Assembly (NCBI RefSeq): GCF_905475395.1
Contig: NC_058338.1
Span: 9,500,935-9,564,934, forward strand
Length of the DNA: 64,000 nucleotides
Reading direction: 5' to 3'
DNA from: Chrysoperla carnea
Taxonomy: Eukaryota; Arthropoda; Insecta; Neuroptera; Chrysopidae
Shown here: piece after piece, positions 22,653-34,098 of the stretch
Position numbering within the stretch: position 1 is the first letter of the stretch
Layout of the letters: each line of letters begins with the position of its first letter
The notes under the pieces: model-generated
Told to the model about the DNA's origin: nothing
Databases searched by the model: none
The model's input: only the letters and a program-made list of their open reading frames with translations
Position numbers and translations under genes: made by a program

Positions 22653-25600
22653 TTAGTTGTGGGACAATAAAAAAATATTTTGTTTTAAATACTTACATTC
22701 ATTTGATTGTTTTGTTAGTAAAACATAAGTTTCCTTCTCTAATATTCTAGATATTCGACCTAAACTTGTATCTAAATGAACTTTAACATTTTGATGAATT
22801 AATGCTTTGCTAATTAGATCAGTTAGTTTCAAATTTGTATTTACTATTTTACTCATAATATTCACTTGAGTAACTACTCCTTTTATATTTCTATAAAAAT
22901 AATTTCAAAAATTAAAATTTAATTTAAAATTTTTACCGCATGTTTGTTCAATACTTACTTTTGATCATCAACTACCGGTAATTGATCGAAACCATTAGTT
23001 TTCATAATGTCAATAGCTTCTTGACACGTTATATTTGGTGAAATTGTTACTGGTTTGGATATATTTAATACGGAAGCTTTCAAATTCCACCACCTAAAAA
23101 AAATGTATGATATTTGATTTTAAAGTTTCAGACTTTATTACTTTAGAAAAGAATGAAAATACATTTGATAATCACTAGAACATGATTTTGGAAAAGGTGT
23201 GTAAGGCCTTAAAAACCTTGAGAAAACAAATTTTCAACTCTCTAGTCTATTTTGATAGGGCTGTGGAAATATTTAAAGTCTTAAACCTTCAAAAAACATG
23301 AGATTTCGATATAATAAAGTTTAGGGTAGCTTGGAAGTTGACATCCCTCAAAAGGCACTTCCTTAACACGACGTAAATTAACCAGGGTGTATTAAACACA
23401 ATACTTCGCTTCTCCGTCTCTGTTATCTCAGTACCTATATATTTCGCTTCTCCGTCTCTGTTATCTCAGTAGCTGGAGAATTTTTATGACCAATGTTTTC
23501 TGGACAATTTTTATGACCAGAGAGAGCCGTTAACAAATAAGCAATATAATTGCATAGAAAAAATAAAAGTTGCATTAATTTGCAATTACCAAATTGAATC
23601 ATTTTTATCATCGATAAAATTTCTTGCAGCCATCCACGAATCATTCACAAATTTTGTTAAATAATTTCGAATATTATCTGGTAAAATCACTACACACTTT
23701 TGCCCTTCTTTTAAATCCTTTGCGGCTTTTAATGCTGCACTCAAATTTGAACCACTACTTGCTCCTACAAAAATAACAGTTAAACTTATTAAGAAATTTT
23801 CAATGGAATTCTTTGGAATACTATTTGAAGTCTCTTCACTAGAACATCATGATCGGTTATCGGTTTTAGCTAACTAACAACAGCAAATTGAAATATGCCT
23901 TAGCTAAACATGCCTTTTTTGTTATTTTAATAGGAATATCATCCAATAATAAATGGAAAAATTGTTTTAAGCGACAATCATAAAAAAGATTTCAAGCTTT
24001 TCAAAAATGTTTATTGAATGACTTACCGCATAAAAATCCTTCTTCCCTAATTAAACGCCTAGCTAATGGTAATGATTCGGCATCATTTGTTTTAATCCAT
24101 GTATGCACTACAGAACGATCTAATACTGTTGGAATAAAATCATAACCGATACCTTCAACTTCATAAAATGTGGTATCAGTTTCATTCAATGATTCGGGCA
24201 CAGCTAATATAGACCCTTCAGGATCTGCACCAACTACCACACAATCTGGACATTTCTCAGCCATCATACGTCCAATACCACAAATGGTACCTCCAGTTCC
24301 AGTACCAGCTACCTAATACGTAAGATATATTTCATTTGATTTGAACACGGGGTTTAAATTAAAAAAAAAAAAAAAACTTACTATCATATCCACGTGTCCA
24401 TCTAAATCTTTTAAAATTTCTGCACATGTTGTTTCATAATGAGCTAAAGGATTTCCCGCATTACGATACTAGAAAGATATAAAAAAAAATACAGAATGCT
24501 TTTTAAGTTCGCATATCCTCGAAAATCAAAAAATAATTTTGACATTTATAGGTTCAACTAAAACCTTATTCTGATTCATAACTAGTAAGGGATAATGATA
24601 ATAACAAAATATAAGAGGGGTACCGCGAGTAGGTTTCTAGCACCTAGACCAAAGAATCCTCTGTGCTCTCCTTAAGAACCACCTGTCACCCGAAGACGAG
24701 GCGAAGAGATGCAATTAAAATCAGATAAAGCTATAAGATTCAAACACCACACAGATAGCCCACAGCTTCTCTGCCGAGATTTCTTTCATGATTGATGGAT
24801 CCAAGATTTCGGACCCGAATATTCTGAATCTGATGTCCTGCAAATTTCTACAGGTGCCTGAACATGTATGGAGGTTTCATTGTCCTCCATACAAGCCCTA
24901 TAAGTTGGATCATCAGAGATCCTCATGTTATGAAGGTGATAGTTCAATCGACAGTATTCTGTCAGGAGTCCCACCACTCGTAAAGGATAGAAAAACACTT
25001 TAAATTTGAAAATAAAACGAATTTGTACGATTTCTGCGGAATTTAGGTCAATTTTCTTCTATCTCTTACTTTATTCAAAATATAAACGAAAATACGCTTT
25101 TGTATAAAAAAAAAAGTGAAAATATTATCGGATAAGATTAATTAATCTAATCTACGAGGCGAATGAATCAGTTTACCTGATCTAAAATATACGAATTTGG
25201 TATTTCTTTGTTTAATCTTTGTGATACAGCAATTAATCCTTCAGGATCCTCAAAACCAGCATGTGTAGGTGTACGAATTATTTCTGCACCTAATGCTTTC
25301 AACACAACAACTTTCTCGTTTGACATTTTCTCTGGCATAACAATTATACATCTGTATCCTAAAGTTTGAAAATTTTATGAGAAAATTTACAAAATATTTA
25401 AATAGAATAATGAAAAAAATCTACATTTTACCTTTAACAGCACAAGCTACTGCAATACCAATGCCTGTATTTCCTGAAGTAGGTTCAATAAGTGTAGAAC
25501 CAGGTTTAATTAAACCTTTTTCTTCACAATCTTCTACCATTCGATAACCAATACGATCTTTTACAGATCCACCGGGATTTAAAAATTCACATTTTGCATC

Positions 25601-25927
25601 TAAACATAAATAGTATTCATTAAAATAAAATATAAAAAGTATAATTTTCATTGATAAACTTACACATGTCGCATTTGATTCCATAAGATTGTGGAATTTT
25701 GTTCAATTTAACCAGCGGTGTATGTCCAATTGCATGTAGAATATTTGGTAAAATTTTTGGACGTGGTTTTCTTGAAAAATTTCAAGTACTTCTAATTCAA
25801 ATTATAATATGTTTTTTTGATTTATTTATACTTACAAAGTTCTTTGAATATGTGGACTGTCTCCATATTTAGCGCCTACATGCCAGGTGCATTTTGATGG
25901 TAAATCAGGTCGAATAAAATTTTCCAT
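22653..25927 (-). CDS. CBS: Cystathionine beta-synthase
   Basis: Nine exons on the minus strand: 25927-25836, 25770-25664, 25599-25432, 25358-25177, 24468-24382, 24312-24027, 23764-23590, 23093-22959 and 22890-22653 (TAA), 489 residues, in frame throughout. The enzyme joins homocysteine and serine into cystathionine (first transsulfuration step) with PLP, in the cytosol. The short N-terminus keeps the heme ligands Cys13 (K-C-T-W) and His26 (D-S-P-H). The PLP lysine is Lys80 (G-G-S-V-K-D-R); the P-T-S-G-N-T-G and G-T-G-T-G-G-T loops follow. The C-x-x-C pair (C-P-D-C, 233-236) of animal CBS is present. W-W-W opens the C-terminal regulatory region, with one CBS domain (V-T-I-S-P...F-D-Q-L-P-V-V-D) and part of the second. 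The last exon holds a strong donor (T|GTAAGT after Q-S-N-E) and then reads about 14 further residues to a stop. The expected final G-V-V-T...I-D-L-L-N strand was not found, so the true last exon may be missed or lost. Confidence 0.95.
24615..25005 (-). mobile_element. LINE 3' fragment in a CBS intron
   Basis: Within the 708-bp intron between CBS exons 4 and 5, the minus strand reads [16 protein letters not shown] then [10 protein letters not shown] and E-T-S-I-H-V. This is the C-terminal region typical of Jockey/I-type LINEs. The expected C-x-C-P motif has been lost. Its 3' side has CTTTGGTCTAGGTG, recalling the end of the 2.4-kb and 13.6-kb LINEs. Same orientation as CBS. Confidence 0.7.
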
Positions 25928-26457
25928 AATTTTTCTTTTTTTAAAATATTTTTAAAAAATTTCAAATACCTCGTGGTATAATGTTTATTTACTAGCGTGG
26001 TCGGTTTTTAACTAATCATATGTGAGGCATGCACCTGCGTTTTACAACATTTCTCTAGTTCATATTTTAAATTTAGAAACAGAAACTAACCGTTTTTGAG
26101 TAAGCAAAAACTAATAAGTAGTTTAACCAATAACGCTACGGTACAATTTCTGTAATTCTTACTGGAAATATTGCTTTGTTATCAGTTTATTACTTTTCTG
26201 ATAGTGCTATCAGAAATTTTGATTAGAAAAATACTATAAAGCTTACTTACTATAGTACCTACTATAGTCAGTTACAACAAATTCTGATTTATAACGCTCA
26301 TTTAGTTAAATTATGCACACAACTTCTAATTTCTCTGTTTACTTGAAAATAAAATTCAACTCTCAAATTTTTAAAAATATACTTACCAACCGCCAGCCTA
26401 GCAGCAAATTATCACTGAATTAGTTAAATATTGATTAGCATTGAAAATGTTAACTAA

Positions 26458-26981
26458 CTAGAGTGATACCCACCCGCTTCGCTGGGTTTAAAAGTAAAAA
26501 TTGATAAAGATTGTTCTCTGATTATCTCTTTTCTATAACACTCGAAATAATGGTAAGGATTGTTTTATTGAGGTAAAATATATGTATGATTTTCTATTTT
26601 TTTAATAATAGAATATTCGTAATTATTCATAGAGTATATCAGAAAAGATGCCGTGATATATTTTATATTGACTATTTTTACAGAAATCTGTATTTTATGG
26701 TAATGTCAAATGACTACTTTTACAGAAATCTGTAATTTATGGTAATGTCAAATGACTACTTTTACAGAAATCTGTAATTTATGGTAATGTCAAATTAAAT
26801 TAATTTTAAAATTTTTTTTTATTAATATATCTTTATAAATTATATCTCATATGTTATTCTGAAGTATGAGCTATATTGCTGTACAGTTTCATTAAAAACC
26901 ATTTGCTAGTTTTAGCGTGAAAGCGTAACAAAAAAACATACAAACAAACATGCTTACTTTCGCATTTATAATATATAGAGA
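26458..26981 (-). mobile_element. Helitron-like element, family A, near intact
   Basis: On the minus strand it starts TCTCTATATATTATAAATG (after A) and ends in a CCCAGCGAAGCGGG hairpin followed by GGTATCACTCTAG (before T): Helitron-type ends. It contains a three-copy 42-bp tandem repeat (about 26668-26795, unit with TTTACAGAAATCTGTAATTT). About 524 bp, no coding region. It lies upstream of the CBS start. Confidence 0.7.
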
Positions 26982-28060
26982 TGAGTAAGATTCATATTGA
27001 TAACTATATTCAGAAATTAAAAAATATTTTGAAAATTATGAATTAACAAATGATTTAAAAAAATTTAATCGCATCGTTGCTATAATTAGGAAAACAAACA
27101 ATTTATTAATATTATTAGTTCTGGTTCAAGATCAGAAGAAAGATCAGCCTCATTATAGATATATTTCCCCTGAAAACATAGACTTATGCAGTGTATCGAA
27201 GGTCATCAGTGACAAATGGAATGTTTTATAAATCCACTTTCGGCGAATCAATGTTATAAATGTCATTGGTGCCATTGTTTTGTTTAAAATAAGACTAATT
27301 TTAATTTTTTACATGTAGTTTATTTTTCGTCCTGCACCTAGACATAATTATCTTAACTTGAAATGAAGGGTGAGTCATGGAATTTGATAAAGGAATAAGG
27401 ATATGGATAGGGCAGAAAAAAACTTGCTAGAGTAATAATATATAAGATATTGCACGAATAATATTTTTAAATGTAAATTAACATAATTACTTATTAAAAT
27501 TTGTTAAAAAATTGTATTAAATTTTCAATGCAAACCATGTATACAAACCATAGACTTATATGTCTATATATAAAATTATATGAATTTGTATCGTTACCAT
27601 TGATACCCCTGAAATAAATATCATGCACGGTGGGAATCCGTCGTATACTGCGATAAATCCTCAATTACAGCACTGGAAATATGACTTTAGTGATGGAGCC
27701 CTATTACTCGAAACGAGTACTTTATTATTTAACACTCTTGTGATAACACATTTTATAATAAAAAATAAATTCATAATAGTTTTATCAGTTGCAATATACA
27801 CTGATTTGAAATAAATTTTAGGATTTTTGTTTAATTGATTTATTAATCTGTATTTGTTGAGTGCAGAACCGAGTCTAACCTGGCTTCGCGGAAATAATAA
27901 TAATTTTTTACAAGGTTTGTATGTTTCATTTTGATAACACTATCGCCTTGGTAGCTTATCGTATTGATTATTAGTTTATTACAGAGGAATTCAATGAAAA
28001 TTTGAGCTATGCGAAAATTAGTTTGTTTAGAAAGAATTTGTTGAGTCTTATCATCCACGT
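26982..28060. other. Intergenic between CBS 5' side and MGST gene 1, nothing recognised
   Basis: AT-rich with only short open frames. Minus-strand AATAAA motifs at 27980-27975 and about 27844-27839 are candidate poly(A) signals for the MGST gene that ends at 28061. Confidence 0.5.
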
Positions 28061-29717
28061 TCACCAAAAATGTATGGCAGTTGAAATGGTAATATACATA
28101 GTTATCCAAAATCCTATTGTCCAGCTAATCGAGCGTGCAGGTTGCGGTACAACAATAACGGCATATACAAACGTGTAAATAAAACGTACTGTGGTATAAA
28201 TACGAAATAAGTTTATTGCGATAATTGGATTCGGATCAGTTAAAACATAAAAGAATGATACGAACATAAAGAACGGAATATTTTCTAAATCGTTTAAATG
28301 AGCCCTAGAAAAAAAAGAAAAATCTAATTTTAAAATTTATGATATAGAATCAAAAGGTTTTAAAGTTCCACATCAAAATCTGATTTTATTTTTACACCAT
28401 TTCTTTTACATTTACGTCATACAAATTGCCTAACTGAATAGTTGAATAGTCATGTGACAGCCGAACCACTAAATAAAGTTAAGGAGAATACCATAATTAT
28501 AATTTAAAATTATATATATATATATAATATTTTGTGATCTTAGCAGATTAGTTGCAAAACAATTTTAAATTATGGTACGCTCCTTAACTTTTTTTAGTTT
28601 AGTGGTTCGGCTGTCACATGACTATTCAACTATTCGTTAGTTGAATAGTTAGGCAATTTGTATGACGTAAATAAATGTAAAAAACATTTGTAGATCATTT
28701 TTTTTACATTTACGTCATACAAATTGCCTAACTGAATAGTTGAATAGTCATGTGACAGCCGAACCACTAAACTAAAAAAAGTTAAGGAGCGTACCATAAT
28801 TTAAAATTGTTTTGCAACTAATCTGCTAAGATCACAAAATATTATATATATATATATAATTTTAAATTATAATTATGGTATGCTCCTTAACTTTATTTAG
28901 TGGTTCGGCTGTCACATGACTATTCAACTATTCAGTTAGGCAATTTGTATGACGTAAATAAATGTAAAAAACATTTGTAGACCATTTTTTTTACATTTAC
29001 GTGATACAAATTGCCTAACTGAATAGTTGTGACAGTCGAACCACTAAATAAAGTTAAGGAGCGTACCATAATTTATGTATACAATATATATTTGTTTATT
29101 TTTATTGAAAATGAGCAAAATAATCATGAAGAAATTTGCTTGGAAAGAAAGTATTTAGGTTCAAAGACCTCGAACGGACCATTTTTGAAGCTCATTTTCA
29201 AGAAAAATAAACAAACTTTCGAATGATTTTAGCAGATTTGTAAAAAATTAATTTTAAAAGTTTTGTACTCTTCTAAACTTCATACAAAATTTATGGAAAA
29301 CATTTCTCACCCTTTCAACTCTCAGTACTAGTTAGTAATTAGATTTTTGCATTTTATTTCGGACAGTTTTCCTTACGACCTGAATTTATTTTAACAAGCA
29401 GTGTACATTTTCAGTTTAACATTATAAATATTATACCTTCGACATCGTTCAATATCTGGATCATCATAAGTCACAGTTGCATTTTCCTTCACAAGAAACA
29501 TTTTTGTATCTTCTGGACTAATAAATATCTAAATATACGTAAGAACAAGCAAAAATTAAAAAAATTCACCATTTTATAATTTTATAATAGTTTTAACCTG
29601 TTTTTTAAAACGATATTTTGCAATTAAAAATACCATTCCTATTGTTTTTAATGTCAACAAGCATCCATAAAAAATGTATGCTCGAAATATTGGATTTTCG
29701 AATAATTTTGTATCCAT
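28061..29717 (-). CDS. MGST1: Microsomal glutathione S-transferase 1-like (MAPEG), gene 1 of 3
   Basis: Three exons on the minus strand: 29717-29598, 29528-29437 and 28304-28061 (TGA), 151 residues; introns phase 0 and 2. MAPEG family: a four-helix integral membrane enzyme of ER and mitochondrial outer membrane that conjugates glutathione to lipophilic electrophiles and reduces lipid peroxides. Exon 1 is the first transmembrane helix (N-P-I-F-R-A-Y-I-F-Y-G-C-L-L-T-L-K). Exon 2 is the loop I-F-I-S-P-E-D...D-D-P-D-I-E-R-C-R. Exon 3 holds the signature R-A-H-L-N-D-L-E-N-I, then helices 2-4 with L-F-R, the R-F-I-Y-T-F-V-Y motif and V-P-Q-P-A-R. The start is ATG 29717; an upstream in-frame TTG is ignored. 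The third exon is exactly 244 bp, as in both paralogues. It differs more from genes 2 and 3 than they do from each other. Intron 2 (1132 bp) is largely the palindromic MITE cluster; intron 1 is only 69 bp. Confidence 0.92.
28399..29075. mobile_element. Inverted duplication of palindromic MITEs in MGST gene 1 intron
   Basis: A unit of about 270 bp (28408-28678) is itself a palindrome with TACAAATTGCCTAACTGAAT and ATGACGTAAATAAATGT ends. It is followed by its own inverted copy (about 28709-28972) and the start of a third (about 28990-29075). Core arms read CATGTGACAGCCGAACCACT and its complement. The whole could fold into a hairpin of several hundred base pairs. Confidence 0.85.
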
Positions 29718-29878
29718 TTTTGGATGTTGACTATTTTTTATCAAGTTATTATTTAACAAGTCTTTTAAAAGGAATCATTTGGAAGTTGTAACGAATTTAA
29801 ATTGTTATTAAATTAATTTATTATCAGTGTTTTTTATTTAACATCTTTATATAATGGAGTTTAATCATAACTTACTTA

Positions 29879-30589
29879 GTGGAGTACATAACGCTGTCTC
29901 AGTTGGAGAAAACTTTCGGATTTGGAAAATCATTTCATGTGTGGGTATCTTTTATCAGAGCTAGGTTAAATTTGACCACAAATTTGAAAAGTATGACCCA
30001 AATTTAGTAGGATTACATACTTATTTTATAAAAAAACTGGATAAAATTTGGATGTGATAGAGCAAAATTAAATTTTATGGATACAGATGACGTCATAAAG
30101 TTAAAAAATTCGATTTCTTTTATAACACAGGCAAATTTGATAAGATCTTATTGGAATTTTTTTTGGAGGTTAATCAGTTCCTTATGCAAAATACCCCAGT
30201 ATCATTTAGGAGAGTACTGAGTTCCTTGTTTTGCTCGGAAACGTACTCTATCATTTGAATAAATTAAAAAAAAGTTTATCAATTAAATGTACAGACTCTT
30301 TAAGGTCAAAAGACACAATTATGGCAACTCTCCCCCATTTTGCTCTTATGTTAAATTATATCAGTATACGAATTTTCATCAAAATCGTTAGAGCCGATCC
30401 CGATATATATATAAAGCGCAACCTAAATACTTGAAACCGGCGCTATGTACCCTCGTTACGACTCTGGAATTTGATGCTTGCCTGGCAAACTCTTGATTTT
30501 TATTACAATATCTTAAGAAAGGGAATACCCAGGTAACAAAAATTGAATCCGAAAGTTTTCTCCAACGGATGCACCTTTATGTGCTCCAC
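29879..30589. mobile_element. MITE with TA duplication, enclosing a satellite monomer
   Basis: Ends GTGGAGTACATAA and TTATGTGCTCCAC are inverted repeats that extend about 50 bp with GTTGGAGAAAACTTTCGGAT shared. They are bounded by TA at 29877-29878 and 30590-30591. Inside, about 29960-30170 is one truncated monomer of the 316-bp satellite, including GATGACGTCAT. The element begins about 160 bp upstream of the MGST gene 1 start codon. Confidence 0.75.
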
Positions 30590-30831
30590 TATATACAGTA
30601 TTTTAGTAGGGAATACAGTTTGTTGTTCAAGGATAAAAAAAGAGGGGTCATTTAAGAATACATTTAAATCTTCAAATAGTAAAGTTTCGTTATTAATTCT
30701 CATCAAAATTGCAAATTCGTAAATAAATAATAGTTTCAAAAGACTAAAAAAAAAAACCCTTTTATAATAGAACTAAAAATTTATTCACTGAACTAAATAA
30801 TATGTTTCAGTTTATCATATACTAGCTGTTA

Positions 30832-31557
30832 AACCCGCTTCGCTGGGTTGTTTTTGCACATTTAAATATCAAAATTGTTAAATGAAAGACTTTTTTTTTA
30901 ATTCTCTCTGTGTGTACGGAACAGTAAGATTTTTTTGGCCGATCCCAATATTATGTCTACACTCTCTGTGTGTACGGAAAAGTAAGGGAAAGATCGATAG
31001 AAACCCATGGAACATTCCAGAATATTCGAGAAAGTTCTAGAAAATTAGATAGAAATCCACAGAACATTCCAGAATGTTCGAGAAAATTCTAGAAAATTCG
31101 ACAGAAACCCATGGAACATTCCAGATTGTTCGAGAAAGTTTGATAAAATTCAATAAAAATCCATACAACATTCGAGAATATTCGAGAAAGTTCTAGAAAA
31201 TTCGATAGAAATCCATAGAACATTCCAGAATGTTCGAGAAAATTCTAGAAAATTCGATAGAAATCCATGGAACATTCCAGAATTTTCGAGAAAAATCGAA
31301 AGACATTTGCGCCAGTAGCGCCATCTAGTGAAAATTGTACTATTGACAGTGGGGCCTATTGTACTATTAGAACTATTTTTTTAATCTATTTTCTATGAAT
31401 TCCTAGATCATTTTTAATTCCACCCCCACCAAACTCCCTTATTCACAATGGGAGCCTAAGGGCTACCCAATGACATAATCCCCTACCGAAGGTCAATGGT
31501 TAGTTTTAGAGAAAATCGGGGACATACAAACAAACACTCTCTTTTTATATATATAGA
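30832..31557 (-). mobile_element. Helitron-like element carrying heat-shock-element arrays (family B)
   Basis: On the minus strand it starts TCTATATATATAAAAAGAG directly after an A (31558) and ends with hairpin CCCAGCGAAGCGGG then TTTAACAGCTAG before a T (30831): 5'-TC...CTAG-3' with A/T target, as in Helitrons. 726 bp. No Rep/helicase coding is visible, so it is non-autonomous. It holds six tandem units of about 52 bp (31010-31300). It starts nine bases after the stop codon of the serine-protease gene and is co-oriented with it, so it forms or replaces that gene's 3' UTR. An AATAAA overlaps the stop codon just before the element. Confidence 0.75.
31010..31300. promoter_or_regulatory. Six tandem heat-shock-element (HSF-binding-like) arrays
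   Basis: Units start at about 31010, 31062, 31114, 31167, 31218 and 31270. Each alternates GAA and TTC at 5-bp spacing: unit 1 has seven successive modules (GAAcaTTCcaGAAtaTTC, then gaGAAagTTCtaGAA), and units 2 and 5 have eight. Unit 3 is degraded; unit 6 decays at its end. This matches the nGAAnnTTCn rule for HSF trimer sites, where three modules normally suffice. Binding itself is inferred. Confidence 0.65.
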
Positions 31558-31566
31558 TTTCTTTAT

Positions 31567-34098
31567 TTACTTGTCTCTAATCTCTACATCGCTATTGTTT
31601 CTAATAAAATCTAAGAACGATGTAAGTCTTGTATATGCTGTAGGTAAATTTTTTTCACAACCAATACTCATACCAAATGAAATCACTCCAATCTGTGTAA
31701 AGTTACCATCATCTTCGGTTATTACCAATGGTCCACCACTATCTCCCTGAAATTACATAAACATATTCAATTTACACACCAAGAAAGAGACCTGTCAAAT
31801 TTTCGTCGATCGTTAATTCTCTACTCTGCAGATTGCGTGGATATTGTAGGTTTGTTGACCAGAGTAATTTTTTATACGAGTATATATTCTGTATTAAAAC
31901 TGAATAATATTACGTACCATGCAAGATCCACGACCATTTTTTCCCGATAAGCATAGTTGACTGTCTTCAATTACTCCTAACATGGGTCCGTTACACCTTT
32001 CATTTGAAATAATTTCATTGGAAGTTTCTCTTAATACTGGGGTCACTGGATTCGTGGTAGCTAAAATATTACGTTAATTTTAGGCTCATAAAAATATTCG
32101 CCAGCAAACAAAAACTAGAAGGCAGCCCATTTGTGACGAGCAAATTTTTTAGAATAAAATCATCTTGAACTTAATCGAAAGTCATGGTTAAATTCCCCCG
32201 ATGTGCCTTCGATAAAATAACAGTGATTTGAAAAATTCTTAGCTTCGAATCTCAAACTTCTCAATTTTTAAACATAGTTTCTCAAAACTTATTGATCAAA
32301 TGGTTCATTAGGTAAATATTTGGCTCGATTTAACTGTTCTGAATTAAGAAACGAAAAGAAAATACCATCTGTGCTCTTTCCCCATCCAGTAACTGTGGCT
32401 TCAACTGAAACGAATTTTTCATTCACTTGTGATCTAGCTGGTAATCGAATAACTTGTACATTTTCTGAAATCAATTTAAAAGATGTTATAAAAGATTTTT
32501 TTTACAATTAAGTGCAAACGAACTGCAACCTTGAAGGTCTTGTAACAGCCGAAGATCAAAGAGAACTACAATTATTAATTTTAATAATTATTTAATTAAT
32601 TACCGTTTAGTTCGGCATCTTTTGGTAAAAAAATTAAAGCAATATCATTAGTCATCTTAAATTGTTTTCCATTGTTCAACCATTTAGGATGAACAATTTT
32701 TTCCGTTGTATAAAAAATTTGTTGAGTCGGTTCGTTTTTCTCAATGTTATGTGCACCAAGAATTACAGTAAAATTTGAAACTCTAGAATAATATTTAGTA
32801 AAAGTAAGCAAATTGATAAAAAAAATACAATGGATATGAAACTATTTAAAGATTGTTCGATCGCACTCTGGTACGGATTATCACATTTTGGGGCTTCACC
32901 CAAGCTCTTCTTACCGGATCTTCTTCAGTTCGACGGAAAAGTTATGGCTATGACCGGATCCTTAAAAAACGAGCCCTAGACATTTGTCTGATTTGGTTAT
33001 CCGATGAAATGACCCAGATTTTTGATGATATGCATGTTACATTTTTTTGGGGAAAGTAAAACAAAAAAATCCGTTGTTTTTGGATATTACTCTAGGAGTC
33101 ATGCTACAAATTCCGCAGCCAATGAATGTCCACAGCTACACAAAGTTTTTTCAATGTAATCGAACAACCTTAAAGTTATGACTATTACCCTTGAGCACAA
33201 TGAGCAGCAGTTAAAACACAGCGTTTTGAAATAAGAGAACCTCCACAAAAACCTGTTCGCTCACCAAGTTTTAGTAAAATTCCTGCCTAATATCAAATTA
33301 ACGTTTAATTTTTGACAAAGGTGTTCATTTACCGCCTATTCTAATATCATTACCTACTTACTTGATATGGATATTTGTGAGGTATTACCTCATTACCCCC
33401 AACAACACGTCCATGGTGACTTTTTTGTGAATGAAACGAACCTAATTCTTCATTGATCGTACTATCAATATTTATTGGAGATCGTACATTCTGCCACTCA
33501 AATTCGTACGCCTAATAGAAGAATAAATTATTAAATACAAACAATTGACTGAGTTAATTGTTGAAATACCCTGTGTAGAAAGTGTTGAATGTCAGTTCAT
33601 TCATTATTTTTAAGAAATTAGAAAAGTTTAAAAAAGCAACACAATTTTGGCCACCATTTGTTTTGGTTTTCGAAAAGTTCGGGTATTTTCTAGAATTATT
33701 TTTCGCTTTTCGAGAACCTTTCACAAGACCGTTTATTGAAGCAAACCGCAGCAAATTTTTAACTGCCTATCTATTATAGTTTTGGAGAAAAACTCCAAAA
33801 TTTTGTGATGACAGTGACGTTTACGAAAAAACGTTTCAAACAAAAATAGGGGTAAACCTGATGTCGAATTGGCCAATTTATCTATAAAAATGAAAAACTA
33901 GACTTGATACCACGACAAATGGTATCTAATGGAATACTAATGAAACAATCTGAAGTAAAAAGGTTCAGTAAATACGGGTTGTTCGCTTTGTATTTGCTGA
34001 GCCGTACTAATTACATCCAAACCGTCAACCGAAAAATTTTATATTTTCACCTGCACATATGCACAACTAAATAAACAAAAAAATATTAAATTATCCAT
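31567..34098 (-). CDS. Secreted chymotrypsin-fold serine protease (S1)
   Basis: Seven exons on the minus strand: 34098-34051, 33511-33362, 33286-33189, 32782-32604, 32464-32366, 32060-31918 and 31746-31567 (TAA), 298 residues, in frame. Exon 1 is a 16-residue signal peptide (M-D-N-L-I-F-F-C-L-F-S-C-A). A 35-residue propeptide without cysteines leads to the activation site R51-V-V-G-G. The catalytic triad is His95 (T-A-A-H-C), Asp145 (N-D-I-A-L) and Ser242 (G-D-S-G-G-P). The residue six before Ser242 is Gly, not the Asp of trypsins, with Gly at the 216-like place and Thr at 226-like, so a chymotrypsin- or elastase-like pocket is more likely. No clip domain is seen. A digestive or haemolymph role cannot be decided. 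The stop codon is followed within nine bases by the Helitron-like element. Confidence 0.93.
33535..33850 (-). repeat. Family C fragments in protease intron 1
   Basis: CAATTGACTGAGTTAATTGT near 33543 and CAGTGACGTTTACGAAAAAA near 33817 match the dispersed family C. The middle is diverged. It lies between the signal-peptide exon and exon 2. Confidence 0.5.

Noticed and set aside
31010-31300. CRISPR-like array, because of regular 52-bp units
   Set aside because: Units are direct tandem repeats without unique spacers, inside a eukaryotic Helitron-like element.
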